Counted from the first letter of the stretch, positions 8,040 through 17,643 are shown. The stretch is 64,000 bases of DNA from Magnetospirillum sp. 64-120 (GCA_001898825.1 MKVK01000008.1:11008-75007), one strand, 5' to 3'. Numbers and translations are program-made. The notes: generated from the letters alone by a model not told the origin.

Positions 8040-8273
8040 ATGGACAATCTTTCCGCTTTTTTCGCCATGGGGGGCTATGCCGGTTATGTGTGGCCGACCT
8101 ACATCCTGGCGGTGGTGGTGATGGCCGTCTTGCTGATCGCCTCGGTCCGCTCGGCACACGCCAACGAACGCGATCTGGAGGCGGCGCAAAGCCTGCGGCC
8201 CAGTCGTCGCCGCCGCAACAACCCGTCCGCAGCCAGCGCCGAACCCGGCGCTGAAGAGGTGCCGCAAGCATGA
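8040..8273 (+). CDS. ccmD: heme exporter protein CcmD
   Basis: A 77-residue small membrane protein: short N-terminus with FFAMGGYAGYVWPTY, one transmembrane helix, then a basic cytoplasmic tail containing SRRRRNN. The GGYAxYVWxxY pattern and position between ccmC and ccmE identify it. CcmD is needed to release heme-loaded CcmE from the CcmABC complex. The stop overlaps the ccmE start by four bases. The tail after the helix is longer than the minimal family form. Confidence 0.9.
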   Translation: MDNLSAFFAMGGYAGYVWPTYILAVVVMAVLLIASVRSAHANERDLEAAQSLRPSRRRRNNPSAASAEPGAEEVPQA

Positions 8274-8722
8274 CCCGCAAGAAACGCCGCCTTTATTTCG
8301 TCATCCTGGGCCTGTTGGCCGTGGGCGCCGCCGCCGCCCTGGTGCTGTCGGCGCTGCGCCAGGACATCGTCTTCTTCTTCAGTCCCACCGAGATCATGGA
8401 AGCCAAGGTCCCCACCGAGGGGCGGCGCATCCGCCTGGGGGGACTGGTGGAACAGGGCAGCGTGGTCAAGGACGGCGCCACCGTGCGTTTCAAGGTGACC
8501 GACGGGGCCAACGCCCTGCCTGTGGTCTATGAAGGCCTGCTGCCCGACCTGTTCCGGGAGGGCCAGGGCGTGGTCACCGAAGGCCGCATGGGCCAAGGTG
8601 TCTTCGTCGCCTCGGAAGTGCTGGCCAAGCACGACGAGAACTATATGCCCAAGGAAGTGGCCGAAAGCTTGAAGAAGTCCGGCCATTGGCAGGGCGAGCA
8701 CCCCGAACAGGTGCAGAAATAG
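8270..8722 (+). CDS. ccmE: cytochrome c-type biogenesis heme chaperone CcmE
   Basis: A 150-residue periplasmic chaperone anchored by one N-terminal helix (about residues 8-28). An OB-fold beta domain follows. The covalent heme-binding histidine is present in LAKHDENYMP (His121, with Tyr125). It carries heme from CcmC to the CcmF lyase. Confidence 0.95.
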   Translation: MTRKKRRLYFVILGLLAVGAAAALVLSALRQDIVFFFSPTEIMEAKVPTEGRRIRLGGLVEQGSVVKDGATVRFKVTDGANALPVVYEGLLPDLFREGQGVVTEGRMGQGVFVASEVLAKHDENYMPKEVAESLKKSGHWQGEHPEQVQK

Positions 8723-8747
8723 CCCGCCCCCGCGCTAGGAGTCTCCG

Positions 8748-10733
8748 ATGATCGCCGAAATCGGCCATTTCGCCCTTATTCTTGCCCTGGCGGTCGCCCT
8801 GATCCAGGCCACCGTGCCGCTGATCGGAGCCGGTCGCGGCAACGCGTCCTGGATGGGTCTGGCGGGTCCGACCTCGGCGGCCCAGATGGCTTTGGTGTCC
8901 ATCAGCTTCGCCGCCTTGATGCATGCCTACGTCACTTCGGACTTCTCGGTGATGAACGTGGCCCAGAACAGCCATACCGACAAGCCCATGCTGTACAAGG
9001 TGGCCGGCGTCTGGGGCAACCATGAAGGTTCGCTGCTGCTGTGGATCACCATCCTGGCCATTTTCGGCTTCGCGGTGACCCTGTTCGGCCGCAACCTGCC
9101 GCCGGGCCTGAAGGCCCGGGCCTTGTCGGTCCAGGCCATGATCACGGTGGGCTTCCTGCTGTTCATCTTGTTCACGTCCAATCCGTTCGACCGTCTCGAC
9201 CCGCCGCCTTTCAACGGCCAGGGGTTGAACCCGCTGCTGCAGGACCCCGGCTTGGCCTTCCATCCGCCGCTGCTGTATTTGGGCTATGTGGGCTTTTCCA
9301 TGGCGTTTTCCTTCGCCATCGCCGCCCTGATCGAAGGCCGCGTCGACGCCGCCTGGGCGCGCTGGGTGCGCCCGTGGACCCTGGCCGCCTGGGTGTTCCT
9401 GACCTGCGGCATCGCTTTGGGCTCGTGGTGGGCTTATTACGAATTGGGCTGGGGCGGCTGGTGGTACTGGGACCCGGTGGAAAACGCGTCCTTCATGCCG
9501 TGGCTGGCCGGCACCGCGCTGTTGCATTCGGCGGTGGTGGTGGAAAAGCGTGACGCGCTGAAAAGCTGGACCATCTTGTTGGCCATCACCGCCTTCGGCC
9601 TGTCGCTGTTGGGCACCTTCCTGGTGCGTTCGGGCGTCATCACCTCGGTCCACGCCTTCGCCACCGACCCGGCGCGCGGCGTGTTCATCCTGGGCTTGCT
9701 GGTGGTCGCCATCGGCGGCTCGTTCCTGCTTTACGCCCTGCGCGCTCCGTCCCTGAAGATCGGCGGGCTGTTCGCGCCGCTGTCGCGTGAAGGCACTTTG
9801 CTGCTGAATAACGTGCTGATGGCGACGGGAGCCGGCACCGTGCTGCTGGGCACCCTTTACCCGCTGTTCGCCGACGCCTTGAATTTGGGCAAGGTGTCGG
9901 TGGGGCCGCCCTTCTTCAATTCGGTATTCCTGCCGCTGATGGTGCCCATGGTGCTGGCCATGGGGGTAGGACCGTTGATGAGCTGGAAGCGCGGCGATCT
10001 GGCCGGCGCCTTGGCCCGGCTGAAGATCGCCGCGGGTCTGTCCATCGTCGTCGCCGTCGCCACCTGGGTATTGCAGGGCGGCAGCCTTGGCCCGTGGTGG
10101 GCGGCCGGCGGCATGGCTTTGGCCTGTTGGCTGTTCCTGGGAACCGCGACCGAACTGGCTGAACGGACCCGGCTGTTCCGGGTGCCGTTCGGGCAATCCT
10201 TGTCGCGTCTGGGCAAGCTGCCGCGTGCTGCCTGGGGCATGACGTTGACCCATGCGGGTCTGGCGGTGTTCATCGCCGGGATGACCGCGTCGTCGGCGTG
10301 GAAGTCGGAATCGGTGCAGTCGCAGAAGATCGGCGAAACCATCACCGTGGCCGGTTATGCCTTCACCCTGAAGGATGTCCAGAACGTCCAAGGCCCCAAT
10401 TACCTGGCCAGCCGCGGCACCTTCGAGGTCACCAAGGACGGCAAGGCTTTCGCCGTCATGCAGCCGCAGAAGCGTCAGTACAAGATGCCGCCCATGCCGA
10501 CCACCGAAGCGGCCATCCAAACCACCTTCCTGGGCGACGTTTATGCCGTCATCGGCGACGAAAGCAGTGAAGGCGGCTATGTGACGCGCCTGTACTTCAA
10601 CCCGCTGGTGGTGTGGATGTGGTTCGGTACCGGCATGATGGTGGTGGGCGGTCTGGTGTCGTTGTCCGATCGCCGCCACCGTGTGGGGGCGCCCAGCCGG
10701 GCGCGTGTTCCCGCCAATTCGGTAAGGGCCTGA
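8748..10733 (+). CDS. ccmF: heme lyase subunit CcmF
   Basis: A 661-residue polytopic membrane protein with the WWD-type motif WWYWDPVENASFMPWL (about residues 237-252), the signature of heme-handling proteins. Length and helix pattern match CcmF. It attaches heme to the CXXCH motifs of apocytochromes with CcmH and CcmI. It starts 25 bases after ccmE. Confidence 0.96.
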   Translation: MIAEIGHFALILALAVALIQATVPLIGAGRGNASWMGLAGPTSAAQMALVSISFAALMHAYVTSDFSVMNVAQNSHTDKPMLYKVAGVWGNHEGSLLLWITILAIFGFAVTLFGRNLPPGLKARALSVQAMITVGFLLFILFTSNPFDRLDPPPFNGQGLNPLLQDPGLAFHPPLLYLGYVGFSMAFSFAIAALIEGRVDAAWARWVRPWTLAAWVFLTCGIALGSWWAYYELGWGGWWYWDPVENASFMPWLAGTALLHSAVVVEKRDALKSWTILLAITAFGLSLLGTFLVRSGVITSVHAFATDPARGVFILGLLVVAIGGSFLLYALRAPSLKIGGLFAPLSREGTLLLNNVLMATGAGTVLLGTLYPLFADALNLGKVSVGPPFFNSVFLPLMVPMVLAMGVGPLMSWKRGDLAGALARLKIAAGLSIVVAVATWVLQGGSLGPWWAAGGMALACWLFLGTATELAERTRLFRVPFGQSLSRLGKLPRAAWGMTLTHAGLAVFIAGMTASSAWKSESVQSQKIGETITVAGYAFTLKDVQNVQGPNYLASRGTFEVTKDGKAFAVMQPQKRQYKMPPMPTTEAAIQTTFLGDVYAVIGDESSEGGYVTRLYFNPLVVWMWFGTGMMVVGGLVSLSDRRHRVGAPSRARVPANSVRA

Positions 10734-10736
10734 TCC

Positions 10737-11276
10737 ATGCGTCGTCTGCTTTACTTGGCTCCGGTGGCCTTGTTCGGGGTGTTGGCCCTGTTCTTCCTGA
10801 AGGGCCTGACCATGAACCCGCGTGACATCCCGTCGGTTCTGATCAACCGTCCGGTCCCCGAGATGAACCTGGCGCCGCTGCCCGGTCGGGGCGAGGACAC
10901 CGGCCTTGCCACCGCCGACCTGAAGGGCCGGGTGTCGCTGGTCAACATCTATGGGTCGTGGTGCATCGCCTGTGTGCAGGAACACCCCTTCCTGGTGAAG
11001 ATCAAGCAGATGGGCATCGTGCCCATTCACGGCATCGACTGGCGCGACGACCCCGCCGAAGGGGCCAAGTGGCTGAAGAAGCACGGCGATCCCTATGACC
11101 GCGTCGGCGTCGACCCGGCACCGGGCCGCACCGCCATCGACTTTGGGGTCACCGGGGCGCCCGAGACCTTCGTCGTCGATAAGGCCGGCATCATCCGCTA
11201 CAAGCATATCGGCCCGGTGAACCAGGACGTCTGGGACAACACCTTGCTTCCCATCATCAAGGAACTGAGCAAATGA
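10737..11276 (+). CDS. ccmG: thiol:disulfide oxidoreductase CcmG/DsbE
   Basis: A 179-residue thioredoxin-fold protein with an N-terminal anchor and active site WCIAC (Cys76, Cys79). The cis-Pro region is VTGAPETFVVD. CcmG reduces the disulfide in apocytochrome c or CcmH before heme attachment. It starts three bases after ccmF and overlaps ccmH by four. Confidence 0.95.
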   Translation: MRRLLYLAPVALFGVLALFFLKGLTMNPRDIPSVLINRPVPEMNLAPLPGRGEDTGLATADLKGRVSLVNIYGSWCIACVQEHPFLVKIKQMGIVPIHGIDWRDDPAEGAKWLKKHGDPYDRVGVDPAPGRTAIDFGVTGAPETFVVDKAGIIRYKHIGPVNQDVWDNTLLPIIKELSK

Positions 11277-11740
11277 AGCGTCTGGCCATCGCCTTGATGC
11301 TGTTGACGGCGGCCCCTGCTTGGGCCGCCGACCCGTCCGAGATGCTGAAGGACCCGGTTCTGGAAAAGAAGGCCGAGGATCTGGGGCACGAACTGCGCTG
11401 TCTGGTCTGCCAGAACGAATCCATCGAGGATTCCAACGCCGATCTGGCCCGTGACCTGCGGGTCATCGTGCGCGAACGTATCGCCAAGGGCGAAACCCCC
11501 GATCAGGTCAAGCAATACGTGGTCGACCGCTATGGCGACTACGTGTTGTTGAAGCCGCCGTTCAAGGTCACCACCCTGGTGCTGTGGCTGGGTCCGTTCG
11601 CTTTGCTGCTGCTGGGCGGCTTCGCCGCCTTCGCGGTTTTCCGCCGTCGCGGCACGGCCGCCGGCCAACCCCAGGCCGCCCCCCTGTCGGCCGAGGAAAA
11701 ACGCCGTCTTGATGCCATGTTGAAGGATAATGGCCAATGA
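11273..11740 (+). CDS. ccmH: cytochrome c-type biogenesis protein CcmH
   Basis: A 155-residue protein with a cleavable signal ending in AWAAD, the redox motif LRCLVCQ (Cys43, Cys46) in a helical bundle, and a C-terminal membrane helix (about 100-120). It works with CcmG and the apocytochrome in thiol exchange. Four-base overlaps join it to ccmG and ccmI. Confidence 0.95.
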   Translation: MKRLAIALMLLTAAPAWAADPSEMLKDPVLEKKAEDLGHELRCLVCQNESIEDSNADLARDLRVIVRERIAKGETPDQVKQYVVDRYGDYVLLKPPFKVTTLVLWLGPFALLLLGGFAAFAVFRRRGTAAGQPQAAPLSAEEKRRLDAMLKDNGQ

Positions 11741-12564
11741 TCTGGGTGATTTTCGCTGGCCTGACCTTCGCCACCTTGCTGATCGTGCTGGTGCCGTTCC
11801 TGAAAGCCAAGCCGGTGGCGCAAAGCCGGGCGGAATACGATTTGACCGTCTATCGCGACCAATTGGGCGAAATCGACACCGAACTGGAACGCGGTACCCT
11901 GTCGGCCGACCAGGCGGAAGCGGCGCGCACCGAGATTCAGCGCCGTATCCTGGGCTTAGGCGCTATCGGCAAGAATACCGGTGCCGCCTTGGGCAAGCCG
12001 TGGCGCATGGCGACCATCGTCGCCCTGGTGGTGCCGCTGGTCGGTTTCGGCGTTTACGTGACCCTGGGTCATCCCTTCCTGCCCGACCAGCCTTATTCGG
12101 CCCGCGCCGAGAAGATCAAGGAGATGCAGGACCAGGGCGAGATGATCCGCACCATGGTCGCGTCGCTTTCCGCCAAGCTGGAAAAGAACCCCAATGACGG
12201 CAAGGGCTGGGCCATGTTGGGCCGATCGCTTCGGGTGATGGGGGAGCGGGACAAGGCCATGGCGGCGTTGCGCAAGGCCGTGGCCCTGCTGCCCGCCGAC
12301 ACCGAAAGCCGCATGGAACTGGCCGGCCTGTTGCTGCAGGACATTCCGCAAGGCGCGGTGCTACCCCCGGAATTCGTCACCCTGATGCGTCAGGTGCTGG
12401 CCGTCGATCCCAACAACATGGATGCCCTTTATTTCTCGGGCATCGCCGCCATGCAGATGGGCGACACCGAAAAGGCCCGCGATCTGTGGACCAAGGTGAT
12501 GGTCCAACTGCCGGAAGGCGAGGACAAGACAGAGATCAAGAAACAGATCGACGGCTTGAAATGA
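11737..12564 (+). CDS. ccmI: c-type cytochrome biogenesis protein CcmI (CycH)
   Basis: A 275-residue protein with an N-terminal membrane helix, a Leu-zipper-like cytoplasmic loop (VYRDQLGEIDTELERG), a second helix (about 92-112), and a periplasmic TPR region (GWAMLGRSLRVMGERDKAM; LYFSGIAAMQMGDTEKA). CcmI binds the C-terminus of apocytochrome c and delivers it to CcmFH. Last gene of the unit, followed by an intrinsic terminator. Confidence 0.93.
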   Translation: MIWVIFAGLTFATLLIVLVPFLKAKPVAQSRAEYDLTVYRDQLGEIDTELERGTLSADQAEAARTEIQRRILGLGAIGKNTGAALGKPWRMATIVALVVPLVGFGVYVTLGHPFLPDQPYSARAEKIKEMQDQGEMIRTMVASLSAKLEKNPNDGKGWAMLGRSLRVMGERDKAMAALRKAVALLPADTESRMELAGLLLQDIPQGAVLPPEFVTLMRQVLAVDPNNMDALYFSGIAAMQMGDTEKARDLWTKVMVQLPEGEDKTEIKKQIDGLK

Positions 12565-12565
12565 C

Positions 12566-12597
12566 GAAAGGCCGCCTCTCCGGGCGGCCTTTTTTAT
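12566..12597 (+). terminator. intrinsic terminator of the ccmC-I operon
   Basis: AAGGCCGCC and GGGCGGCCTT form a strong stem with a short loop, followed by TTTTTTATT. It lies directly past the ccmI stop. The convergent ccmB stop codon sits within the T tract. Confidence 0.93.
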
Positions 12598-13259
12598 TCC
12601 AAAGCCTGCCTGAGCGCCGCCGAGGTGGCCCAGGGCGCCAGCGGCAGGCAGGCGGCCAGCATGGCGCCCAGGATCAGTAGATGGGGTTCCGCCGACAGGC
12701 CCTGGACGGCGGCGTCGATGGCGCCGACGCCGAAGATCAGCACCGGGACGTAAAGCGGCAGGATCAGCAGCGACACCAGCACGCCGCCGCGCCGGGCGCC
12801 CAGCACCAGGGCGGCGCCGATGGCGCCGATCAGCGACAGCACCGGGGTGCCCAGCAGCATGGTCAGCATCAGGACAGTGAAACCGTCGGAATTCATGTGC
12901 AGCAACACCGCCAGGATGGGGGCGGCGACCAGCAGCGGTAAGCCGGTGGTCAGCCAATGGGCCAGCACCTTGCCCATCACCACCACCATCAGCGAGGTCG
13001 GCGTCAGCACCAGCAATTCCAGCGATCCGTCCTCGTAATCCGCCTGGAACAGCCGGTCCAGAGACAGCATCGAAGCCAGCAGCGCGGTGACCCACAGCAC
13101 GCCGGCGGAAACCCGTTCCAGGATGCCCACCTCGGGGCCGATGCCGAAGGGGAACAGCACCACCGTCAGCACGAAGAAGGTGACCACCATCAGACTGTCG
13201 GACCCCTGGCGCAGGGCCAGACGCAGATCACGACGCACCACCTCGAAGAATCGGCTCAT
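12594..13259 (-). CDS. ccmB: heme exporter subunit CcmB
   Basis: A 221-residue membrane protein with six predicted helices, beginning MSRFFEVVRRDLRLALRQGS and carrying FQADYEDGSLELL in a loop, typical of CcmB. It is the permease of the CcmAB ABC transporter, which powers release of holo-CcmE. It overlaps ccmA by four bases and converges on ccmI. Confidence 0.93.
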   Translation of the reverse strand: MSRFFEVVRRDLRLALRQGSDSLMVVTFFVLTVVLFPFGIGPEVGILERVSAGVLWVTALLASMLSLDRLFQADYEDGSLELLVLTPTSLMVVVMGKVLAHWLTTGLPLLVAAPILAVLLHMNSDGFTVLMLTMLLGTPVLSLIGAIGAALVLGARRGGVLVSLLILPLYVPVLIFGVGAIDAAVQGLSAEPHLLILGAMLAACLPLAPWATSAALRQALE

Positions 13260-13930
13260 TGGTCGTCGTCCTCGTCGGTGATCACCGAAAACTCGTCCAG
13301 ATGCAGGGTGCGGGCGCCGGGCAGGTCCACGTCCTGGTGGGTGGACAGCACCACCATGCCGCCCGCCGCCCGGTGTTCGGCGAAGATGGTTTCCAGCACC
13401 TTGATGTTGGCACGGTCCAGCGCGGTGGTCGGCTCGTCCAGCAGCCACAAAGGCGACGGCGCCGCCAGCAGGCGGGCCAGGTTGGTGCGGCGCTTTTGCC
13501 CGGCCGACAGCATCTTGCCGGGAATGTCGCGCAGGTGGGCCAGACCGAAGCGGGCCAGGGCGGCGTCAACCGCACCCGCCGCCCGGCCGGCATGGGGTTC
13601 GTGCAGACGGGCCCAGAAACGCAGGTTCTCGGCCACCGACAGCACCGGCTTCACCGCGTCGTGGTGGCCGACATAATGGGTGCGTGCCGCATGCAGTTCC
13701 GGTTCGTCACGCAACGCGGTCTGCCCCCAGGCCAGCTTCCCGGTGGTCGGCTTCAACAGCCCGGCCATCACCCGCAAAAGCGTCGACTTGCCCGATCCGT
13801 TGGGACCCAGCAGCATCAGCGCCTCGCCCGGGGCCACGGAAAAATCCAAACCGGCGAACACCGCGCGGCCGCCACGGATGCAGCCCAAGGCGGTGCCGGT
13901 GAAAGGGGGAAGCGATTCGGTCGTGCTCAT
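13256..13930 (-). CDS. ccmA: heme exporter ATP-binding subunit CcmA
   Basis: A 224-residue ABC ATPase: Walker A GPNGSGKST (residues 42-50), signature LSAGQKRR, Walker B LWLLDEPTTALD and the H-loop STHQD. It supplies energy to the CcmABCD complex. The ATG at 13930 is preferred to an upstream in-frame ATG at 13954 because it fits the family N-terminus. Confidence 0.93.
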   Translation of the reverse strand: MSTTESLPPFTGTALGCIRGGRAVFAGLDFSVAPGEALMLLGPNGSGKSTLLRVMAGLLKPTTGKLAWGQTALRDEPELHAARTHYVGHHDAVKPVLSVAENLRFWARLHEPHAGRAAGAVDAALARFGLAHLRDIPGKMLSAGQKRRTNLARLLAAPSPLWLLDEPTTALDRANIKVLETIFAEHRAAGGMVVLSTHQDVDLPGARTLHLDEFSVITDEDDDQ

Positions 13931-13993
13931 GGTCCTGGTATGGCAGAAATCCATGCTGGGCGAAAGTGATGAAGATCAAGCCATTGGCCGATC

Positions 13994-14026
13994 CCACCCG
14001 CTGCCGGGTGGTGTATGCCCCACCCG
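13994..14026 (+). promoter_or_regulatory. three-part alternative hairpin upstream of acnB
   Basis: CCACCCG (13994-14000), CGGGTGG (14005-14011) and CCACCCG (14020-14026) are arranged so that the middle segment can pair with either neighbour, with a four-base or an eight-base loop. Mutually exclusive stems of this kind occur in attenuators, but no T tract follows. It lies between divergent ccmA and acnB, 133 bases before the acnB start. Function unproven. Confidence 0.4.
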
Positions 14027-14158
14027 AGTGGATAGTTCAGACTGGACTCAAACTGAAAATTATGCTGTAAGCGCAGGCTGTGAAGTCCCATATATATACG
14101 CCAACCGGCGACCGCGTTTTTGGCCGCCATCGTTTCCCCCTTTTTGCGGAGGTCATCC

Positions 14159-16744
14159 GTGCTTGAAGCCTATCGCCAGCATGTCGCCGAACGTGCCGCC
14201 CTCGGGATTCCGCCCCTGCCGCTGTCGGCCAAGCAGACCGAGGAACTGGTCGCCTTGCTGCAAAACCCGCCCAAGGGGGAAGAGCAGGTCCTGGTCGACC
14301 TGATCACCCATCGCGTGCCCGCCGGTGTCGATGACGCCGCCCGCGTCAAGGCCACCTTCCTGGCCGAAGTTTCCGCCGGCAACGTCAAGTGCACCCTGAT
14401 CGACCGGGTCAAGGCCACCGAATTGCTGGGCACCATGCTGGGTGGCTTCAACATCCAGCCGCTGATCCGTCTGCTGGGCGACGCGGTTTGCGGCAAGGCC
14501 GCCGCCGAGGGCCTGAAGAAGACGCTCTTGGTGTTCGACTATTTCCACGACGTCAAGGAATTGGCCGACAAGGGCAACGCCGACGCCAAGGACGTGCTGC
14601 AGTCCTGGGCCGACGCCGAATGGTTCACCAGCCGTCCCGAAGTGCCCGAAAGCCTGACCGTCACCATCTTCAAGGTGACCGGCGAAACCAACACCGACGA
14701 CCTGTCCCCGGCGCCTGACGCCTGGAGCCGTCCCGACATCCCGCTGCATGCGCTCGCCATGCTGAAGAACCCGCGTCCGGGCATCACCCCGGAAGAAGCC
14801 GGCGTTCGCGGCCCGGTGAAGTTCCTGGAAGATTTGCGGGCCAAGGGCAATCTGGTCGCCTATGTGGGTGACGTGGTCGGCACCGGCTCGTCGCGCAAGT
14901 CGGCCACCAACTCGGTCCTGTGGTTCACCGGCGAAGACATCCCGTTCGTCCCGAACAAGCGTTTCGGCGGCGTCTGCCTGGGCACCAAGATCGCCCCGAT
15001 CTTCTACAACACCATGGAAGACGCTGGCGCGCTCCCCATCGAACTGGACGTCAACCAGATGGACATGGGCGACGTGGTCGAGCTGCGTCCCTATGAAGGC
15101 AAGGCCCTGAAGAACGGCCAGGTCATCGCCGAATTCACCGTCAAGTCCGACGTGATCTTCGACGAAGTCCGCGCCGGCGGCCGCATTCCGCTGATCATTG
15201 GCCGTGGCCTGACCGCCAAGGCCCGCGAGTCCCTGGGCTTGGCGCCTTCCACCCTGTTCCGCCAGCCCCACGCCCCCGCCGACACCGGCAAGGGTTTCAG
15301 CCTGGCCCAGAAGATGGTCGGCCGCGCCTGCGGTCTGCCGGAAGGCAAGGGCGTGCGTCCCGGCACCTATTGCGAACCGAAGATGACCACCGTCGGTTCC
15401 CAGGACACCACCGGCCCGATGACCCGTGACGAGCTGAAGGACCTGGCTTGCCTGGGCTTCTCGGCCGACATGGTCATGCAGTCGTTCTGCCACACCGCCG
15501 CTTACCCGAAGCTGGTGGACGTGCAAACCCACCGGACGCTGCCGGAATTCATCTCGACCCGTGGCGGCGTCGCGCTGCGTCCGGGCGACGGCGTCATCCA
15601 TTCCTGGCTGAACCGCCTGCTGCTGCCCGACACCGTCGGTACCGGCGGCGACAGCCACACCCGCTTCCCCATCGGCATTTCCTTCCCGGCCGGTTCCGGT
15701 CTGGTGGCCTTTGCCGCCGCCACCGGCGTTATGCCGCTGGACATGCCGGAATCGGTGCTGGTGCGCTTCAAGGGCGAATTGCAGCCCGGCGTCACCCTGC
15801 GTGACCTGGTCAACGCCATCCCCCTTTACGCCATCCGCCAGGGTCTGCTGACGGTGGAAAAGAAGGGCAAGAAGAACGTCTTCTCGGGCCGTATCCTGGA
15901 AATCGAAGGTCTGCCCGACCTGAAGGTGGAACAGGCCTTCGAACTGACCGACGCTTCCGCCGAACGTTCGGCCGCCGGCTGCACCGTGCGTCTGAACAAG
16001 GAACCGATCATCGAGTACATGCGCTCGAACATCACCCTGATGAAGTGGATGATCGCCGAGGGCTATCAGGACGCCCGCACCTTGGGTCGCCGCATCAAGG
16101 CCATGGAAGCCTGGATCGCCAACCCCAACCTGCTGCAGCCCGATGCCGACGCCGAATACGCCGCCGTCATCGAAATCGATCTGGCCGACGTGCGTGAACC
16201 CATCGTCGCCTGCCCGAACGATCCCGACGACGTCAAGCTGCTCTCCGAAGTGGCCGGCGACAAGATCGACGAAGTGTTCATCGGTTCGTGCATGACCAAT
16301 ATCGGCCACTTCCGTGCCGCCGGTAAGGTTCTGGACGGCAAGAGCGACATCCCCACCCGCCTGTGGATCGCTCCGCCGACCAAGATGGACGCCCTGATCC
16401 TGACCGAGGAAGGCTATTACGGCGTGCTGGGCAAGGCCGGCGCCCGCATGGAAATGCCCGGCTGTTCCCTGTGCATGGGCAACCAGGCCCAGGTGCGCAA
16501 GGGTTCCACCGCCATGTCCACCTCGACCCGTAACTTCCCCAACCGTCTGGGCATCGACACCCGCGTTTACTTGGGTTCGGCCGAGCTGTCCGCCGTCTGC
16601 GCCCTGATGGGTAAGATCCCGACGGTGGCCGAATACATGGAGCAGGTGAACGTGGTCAACGCCAAGGCCGCCGACATCTATCGCTACATGAACTTCGACC
16701 AGATCGCCGCTTTCCGCGACGTGGCCGACAAGGTCGCCGTTTAA
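14159..16744 (+). CDS. acnB: aconitate hydratase B
   Basis: An 861-residue protein, close to E. coli AcnB. It interconverts citrate and isocitrate in the TCA cycle. The domain order is that of AcnB: an N-terminal HEAT-like domain ([16 protein letters not shown]), the swivel domain ([20 protein letters not shown]), then the catalytic domains. The 4Fe-4S ligands are visible in SCMTNIGHF (about Cys711) and GCSLCMGN (about Cys768 and Cys771). The GTG start follows GCGGAGG with ideal spacing; the open frame extends 13 codons upstream but without a ribosome site. A single gene with its own terminator. Confidence 0.96.
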   Translation: MLEAYRQHVAERAALGIPPLPLSAKQTEELVALLQNPPKGEEQVLVDLITHRVPAGVDDAARVKATFLAEVSAGNVKCTLIDRVKATELLGTMLGGFNIQPLIRLLGDAVCGKAAAEGLKKTLLVFDYFHDVKELADKGNADAKDVLQSWADAEWFTSRPEVPESLTVTIFKVTGETNTDDLSPAPDAWSRPDIPLHALAMLKNPRPGITPEEAGVRGPVKFLEDLRAKGNLVAYVGDVVGTGSSRKSATNSVLWFTGEDIPFVPNKRFGGVCLGTKIAPIFYNTMEDAGALPIELDVNQMDMGDVVELRPYEGKALKNGQVIAEFTVKSDVIFDEVRAGGRIPLIIGRGLTAKARESLGLAPSTLFRQPHAPADTGKGFSLAQKMVGRACGLPEGKGVRPGTYCEPKMTTVGSQDTTGPMTRDELKDLACLGFSADMVMQSFCHTAAYPKLVDVQTHRTLPEFISTRGGVALRPGDGVIHSWLNRLLLPDTVGTGGDSHTRFPIGISFPAGSGLVAFAAATGVMPLDMPESVLVRFKGELQPGVTLRDLVNAIPLYAIRQGLLTVEKKGKKNVFSGRILEIEGLPDLKVEQAFELTDASAERSAAGCTVRLNKEPIIEYMRSNITLMKWMIAEGYQDARTLGRRIKAMEAWIANPNLLQPDADAEYAAVIEIDLADVREPIVACPNDPDDVKLLSEVAGDKIDEVFIGSCMTNIGHFRAAGKVLDGKSDIPTRLWIAPPTKMDALILTEEGYYGVLGKAGARMEMPGCSLCMGNQAQVRKGSTAMSTSTRNFPNRLGIDTRVYLGSAELSAVCALMGKIPTVAEYMEQVNVVNAKAADIYRYMNFDQIAAFRDVADKVAV

Positions 16745-16766
16745 TCGACGGCCTGGTTCAAAAGCG

Positions 16767-16800
16767 AAACCCCCGCCGGGCGACCGGCGGGGGTTTTGTT
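16767..16800 (+). terminator. intrinsic terminator of acnB
   Basis: AACCCCCGCCGG and CCGGCGGGGGTT form a twelve-base-pair stem with a four-base loop, followed by TTGTTT. It lies 23 bases past the acnB stop. Confidence 0.93.
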
Positions 16801-16872
16801 TGAAGTGTTGGTCTTACGGCCCGTGCCGGGCCCGCTCTGGCGCCGTGCGGGCTTATCCGCCTCTATACTGGG

Positions 16873-17394
16873 TCACAGCTTGGTGGAGGCCAGTTTCTCG
16901 GCCGCCAACTTTTCCGCCGCCAGACGTTCCGAGGTGGCCAAGGCTTCACGACGGCGCTTATCCGCCTCGACCTTGTCGTGCTGCATTTTCTGGATATAGG
17001 GCTTCATGCGCAGGTCGGATTGGATGATGTGGTCCACCAGCCATTCCTTCAGGAAGGCTGCCAGATCACGCACCATGCGGTCGCGGGCCGGCCCATCCGG
17101 GGTCTTGGTGTACTCGCCGACGATCATCGACAGCTTCTTCAGCACGTCGCGGTGCGAGCGGCGGTGGCTGTCGTAATAGGGATAGCGCACCGCCAGCTGG
17201 ATGTCTTCTTCTCGCTTGAAATGCTCGCCGGTGTATTCCACCAGACCCAGCAAAACCCGGGCGATCCGCTTGTGGTCGATATGTGGCCCGGTCATCGCCG
17301 CTTCAAAAGCGTTGATCAAATCCACCAGATGCCGATGATCGGCATCGATGGTGGGATCACCGGTATTCATGGCATCGCGCCAGGCAATGGTCAT
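16873..17394 (-). CDS. bacteriohemerythrin with charged helical tail
   Basis: A 173-residue protein. All diiron ligands of a hemerythrin are present: His20, HFKRE (His58, Glu62), HRRSH (His77, His81) and HIIQSD (His122, Asp127). It starts with the usual W-x3-MNTGDPTIDADH pattern. Hemerythrins bind O2 reversibly, and magnetospirilla and relatives have many copies linked to oxygen sensing or delivery. After the domain (about residue 132) comes a 40-residue Lys/Glu/Ala tail ending in a repeat, AAEKLAAEKLASTKL, likely a single helix. It reads toward the acnB terminator region. Confidence 0.93.
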   Translation of the reverse strand: MTIAWRDAMNTGDPTIDADHRHLVDLINAFEAAMTGPHIDHKRIARVLLGLVEYTGEHFKREEDIQLAVRYPYYDSHRRSHRDVLKKLSMIVGEYTKTPDGPARDRMVRDLAAFLKEWLVDHIIQSDLRMKPYIQKMQHDKVEADKRRREALATSERLAAEKLAAEKLASTKL

Positions 17395-17643
17395 GTGTCA
17401 AAACCCCCGTGGATGGTTTCGCAACCCGCATGCAGGCTGTGGAATCATCACACAAATCAACCAACGGGTGGCCTGCTTGTCCCGGAATTCCGTCATGCGG
17501 ATTTCTGGGGCAGGGGACACCGGACTATCCGTCCCGCCCTTCATCCCATACGGAGTTTACCTGATGCCCGGCCCCGGTTCCAACAGTCGAATACCTCCAA
17601 GGCATACATCCATAAGCAGTATGAAACGTGAAGGAGCAGGCCA

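Noticed and set aside
8574-11207. 877-residue open frame on the minus strand opposite ccmF and ccmG
   Set aside because: It is a shadow of the GC-rich plus-strand genes. Its product is rich in His, Gln, Gly and Arg with no domain pattern, while the plus strand has complete, recognisable Ccm proteins.
14036-14096. acnB promoter candidates TTCAGA...TATGCT and the TATATA near 14091
   Set aside because: Spacing is 19 bases in the first and no -35 hexamer fits the second; not strong enough to annotate.
14153-16309. 718-residue open frame opposite acnB
   Set aside because: Antisense shadow of acnB; no start context, no domains, and biased composition.
17395-17643. Intergenic stretch between hemerythrin and the YdjM-like gene
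   Set aside because: 249 bases inspected on both strands; no complete small gene, tRNA, terminator or repeat could be supported.
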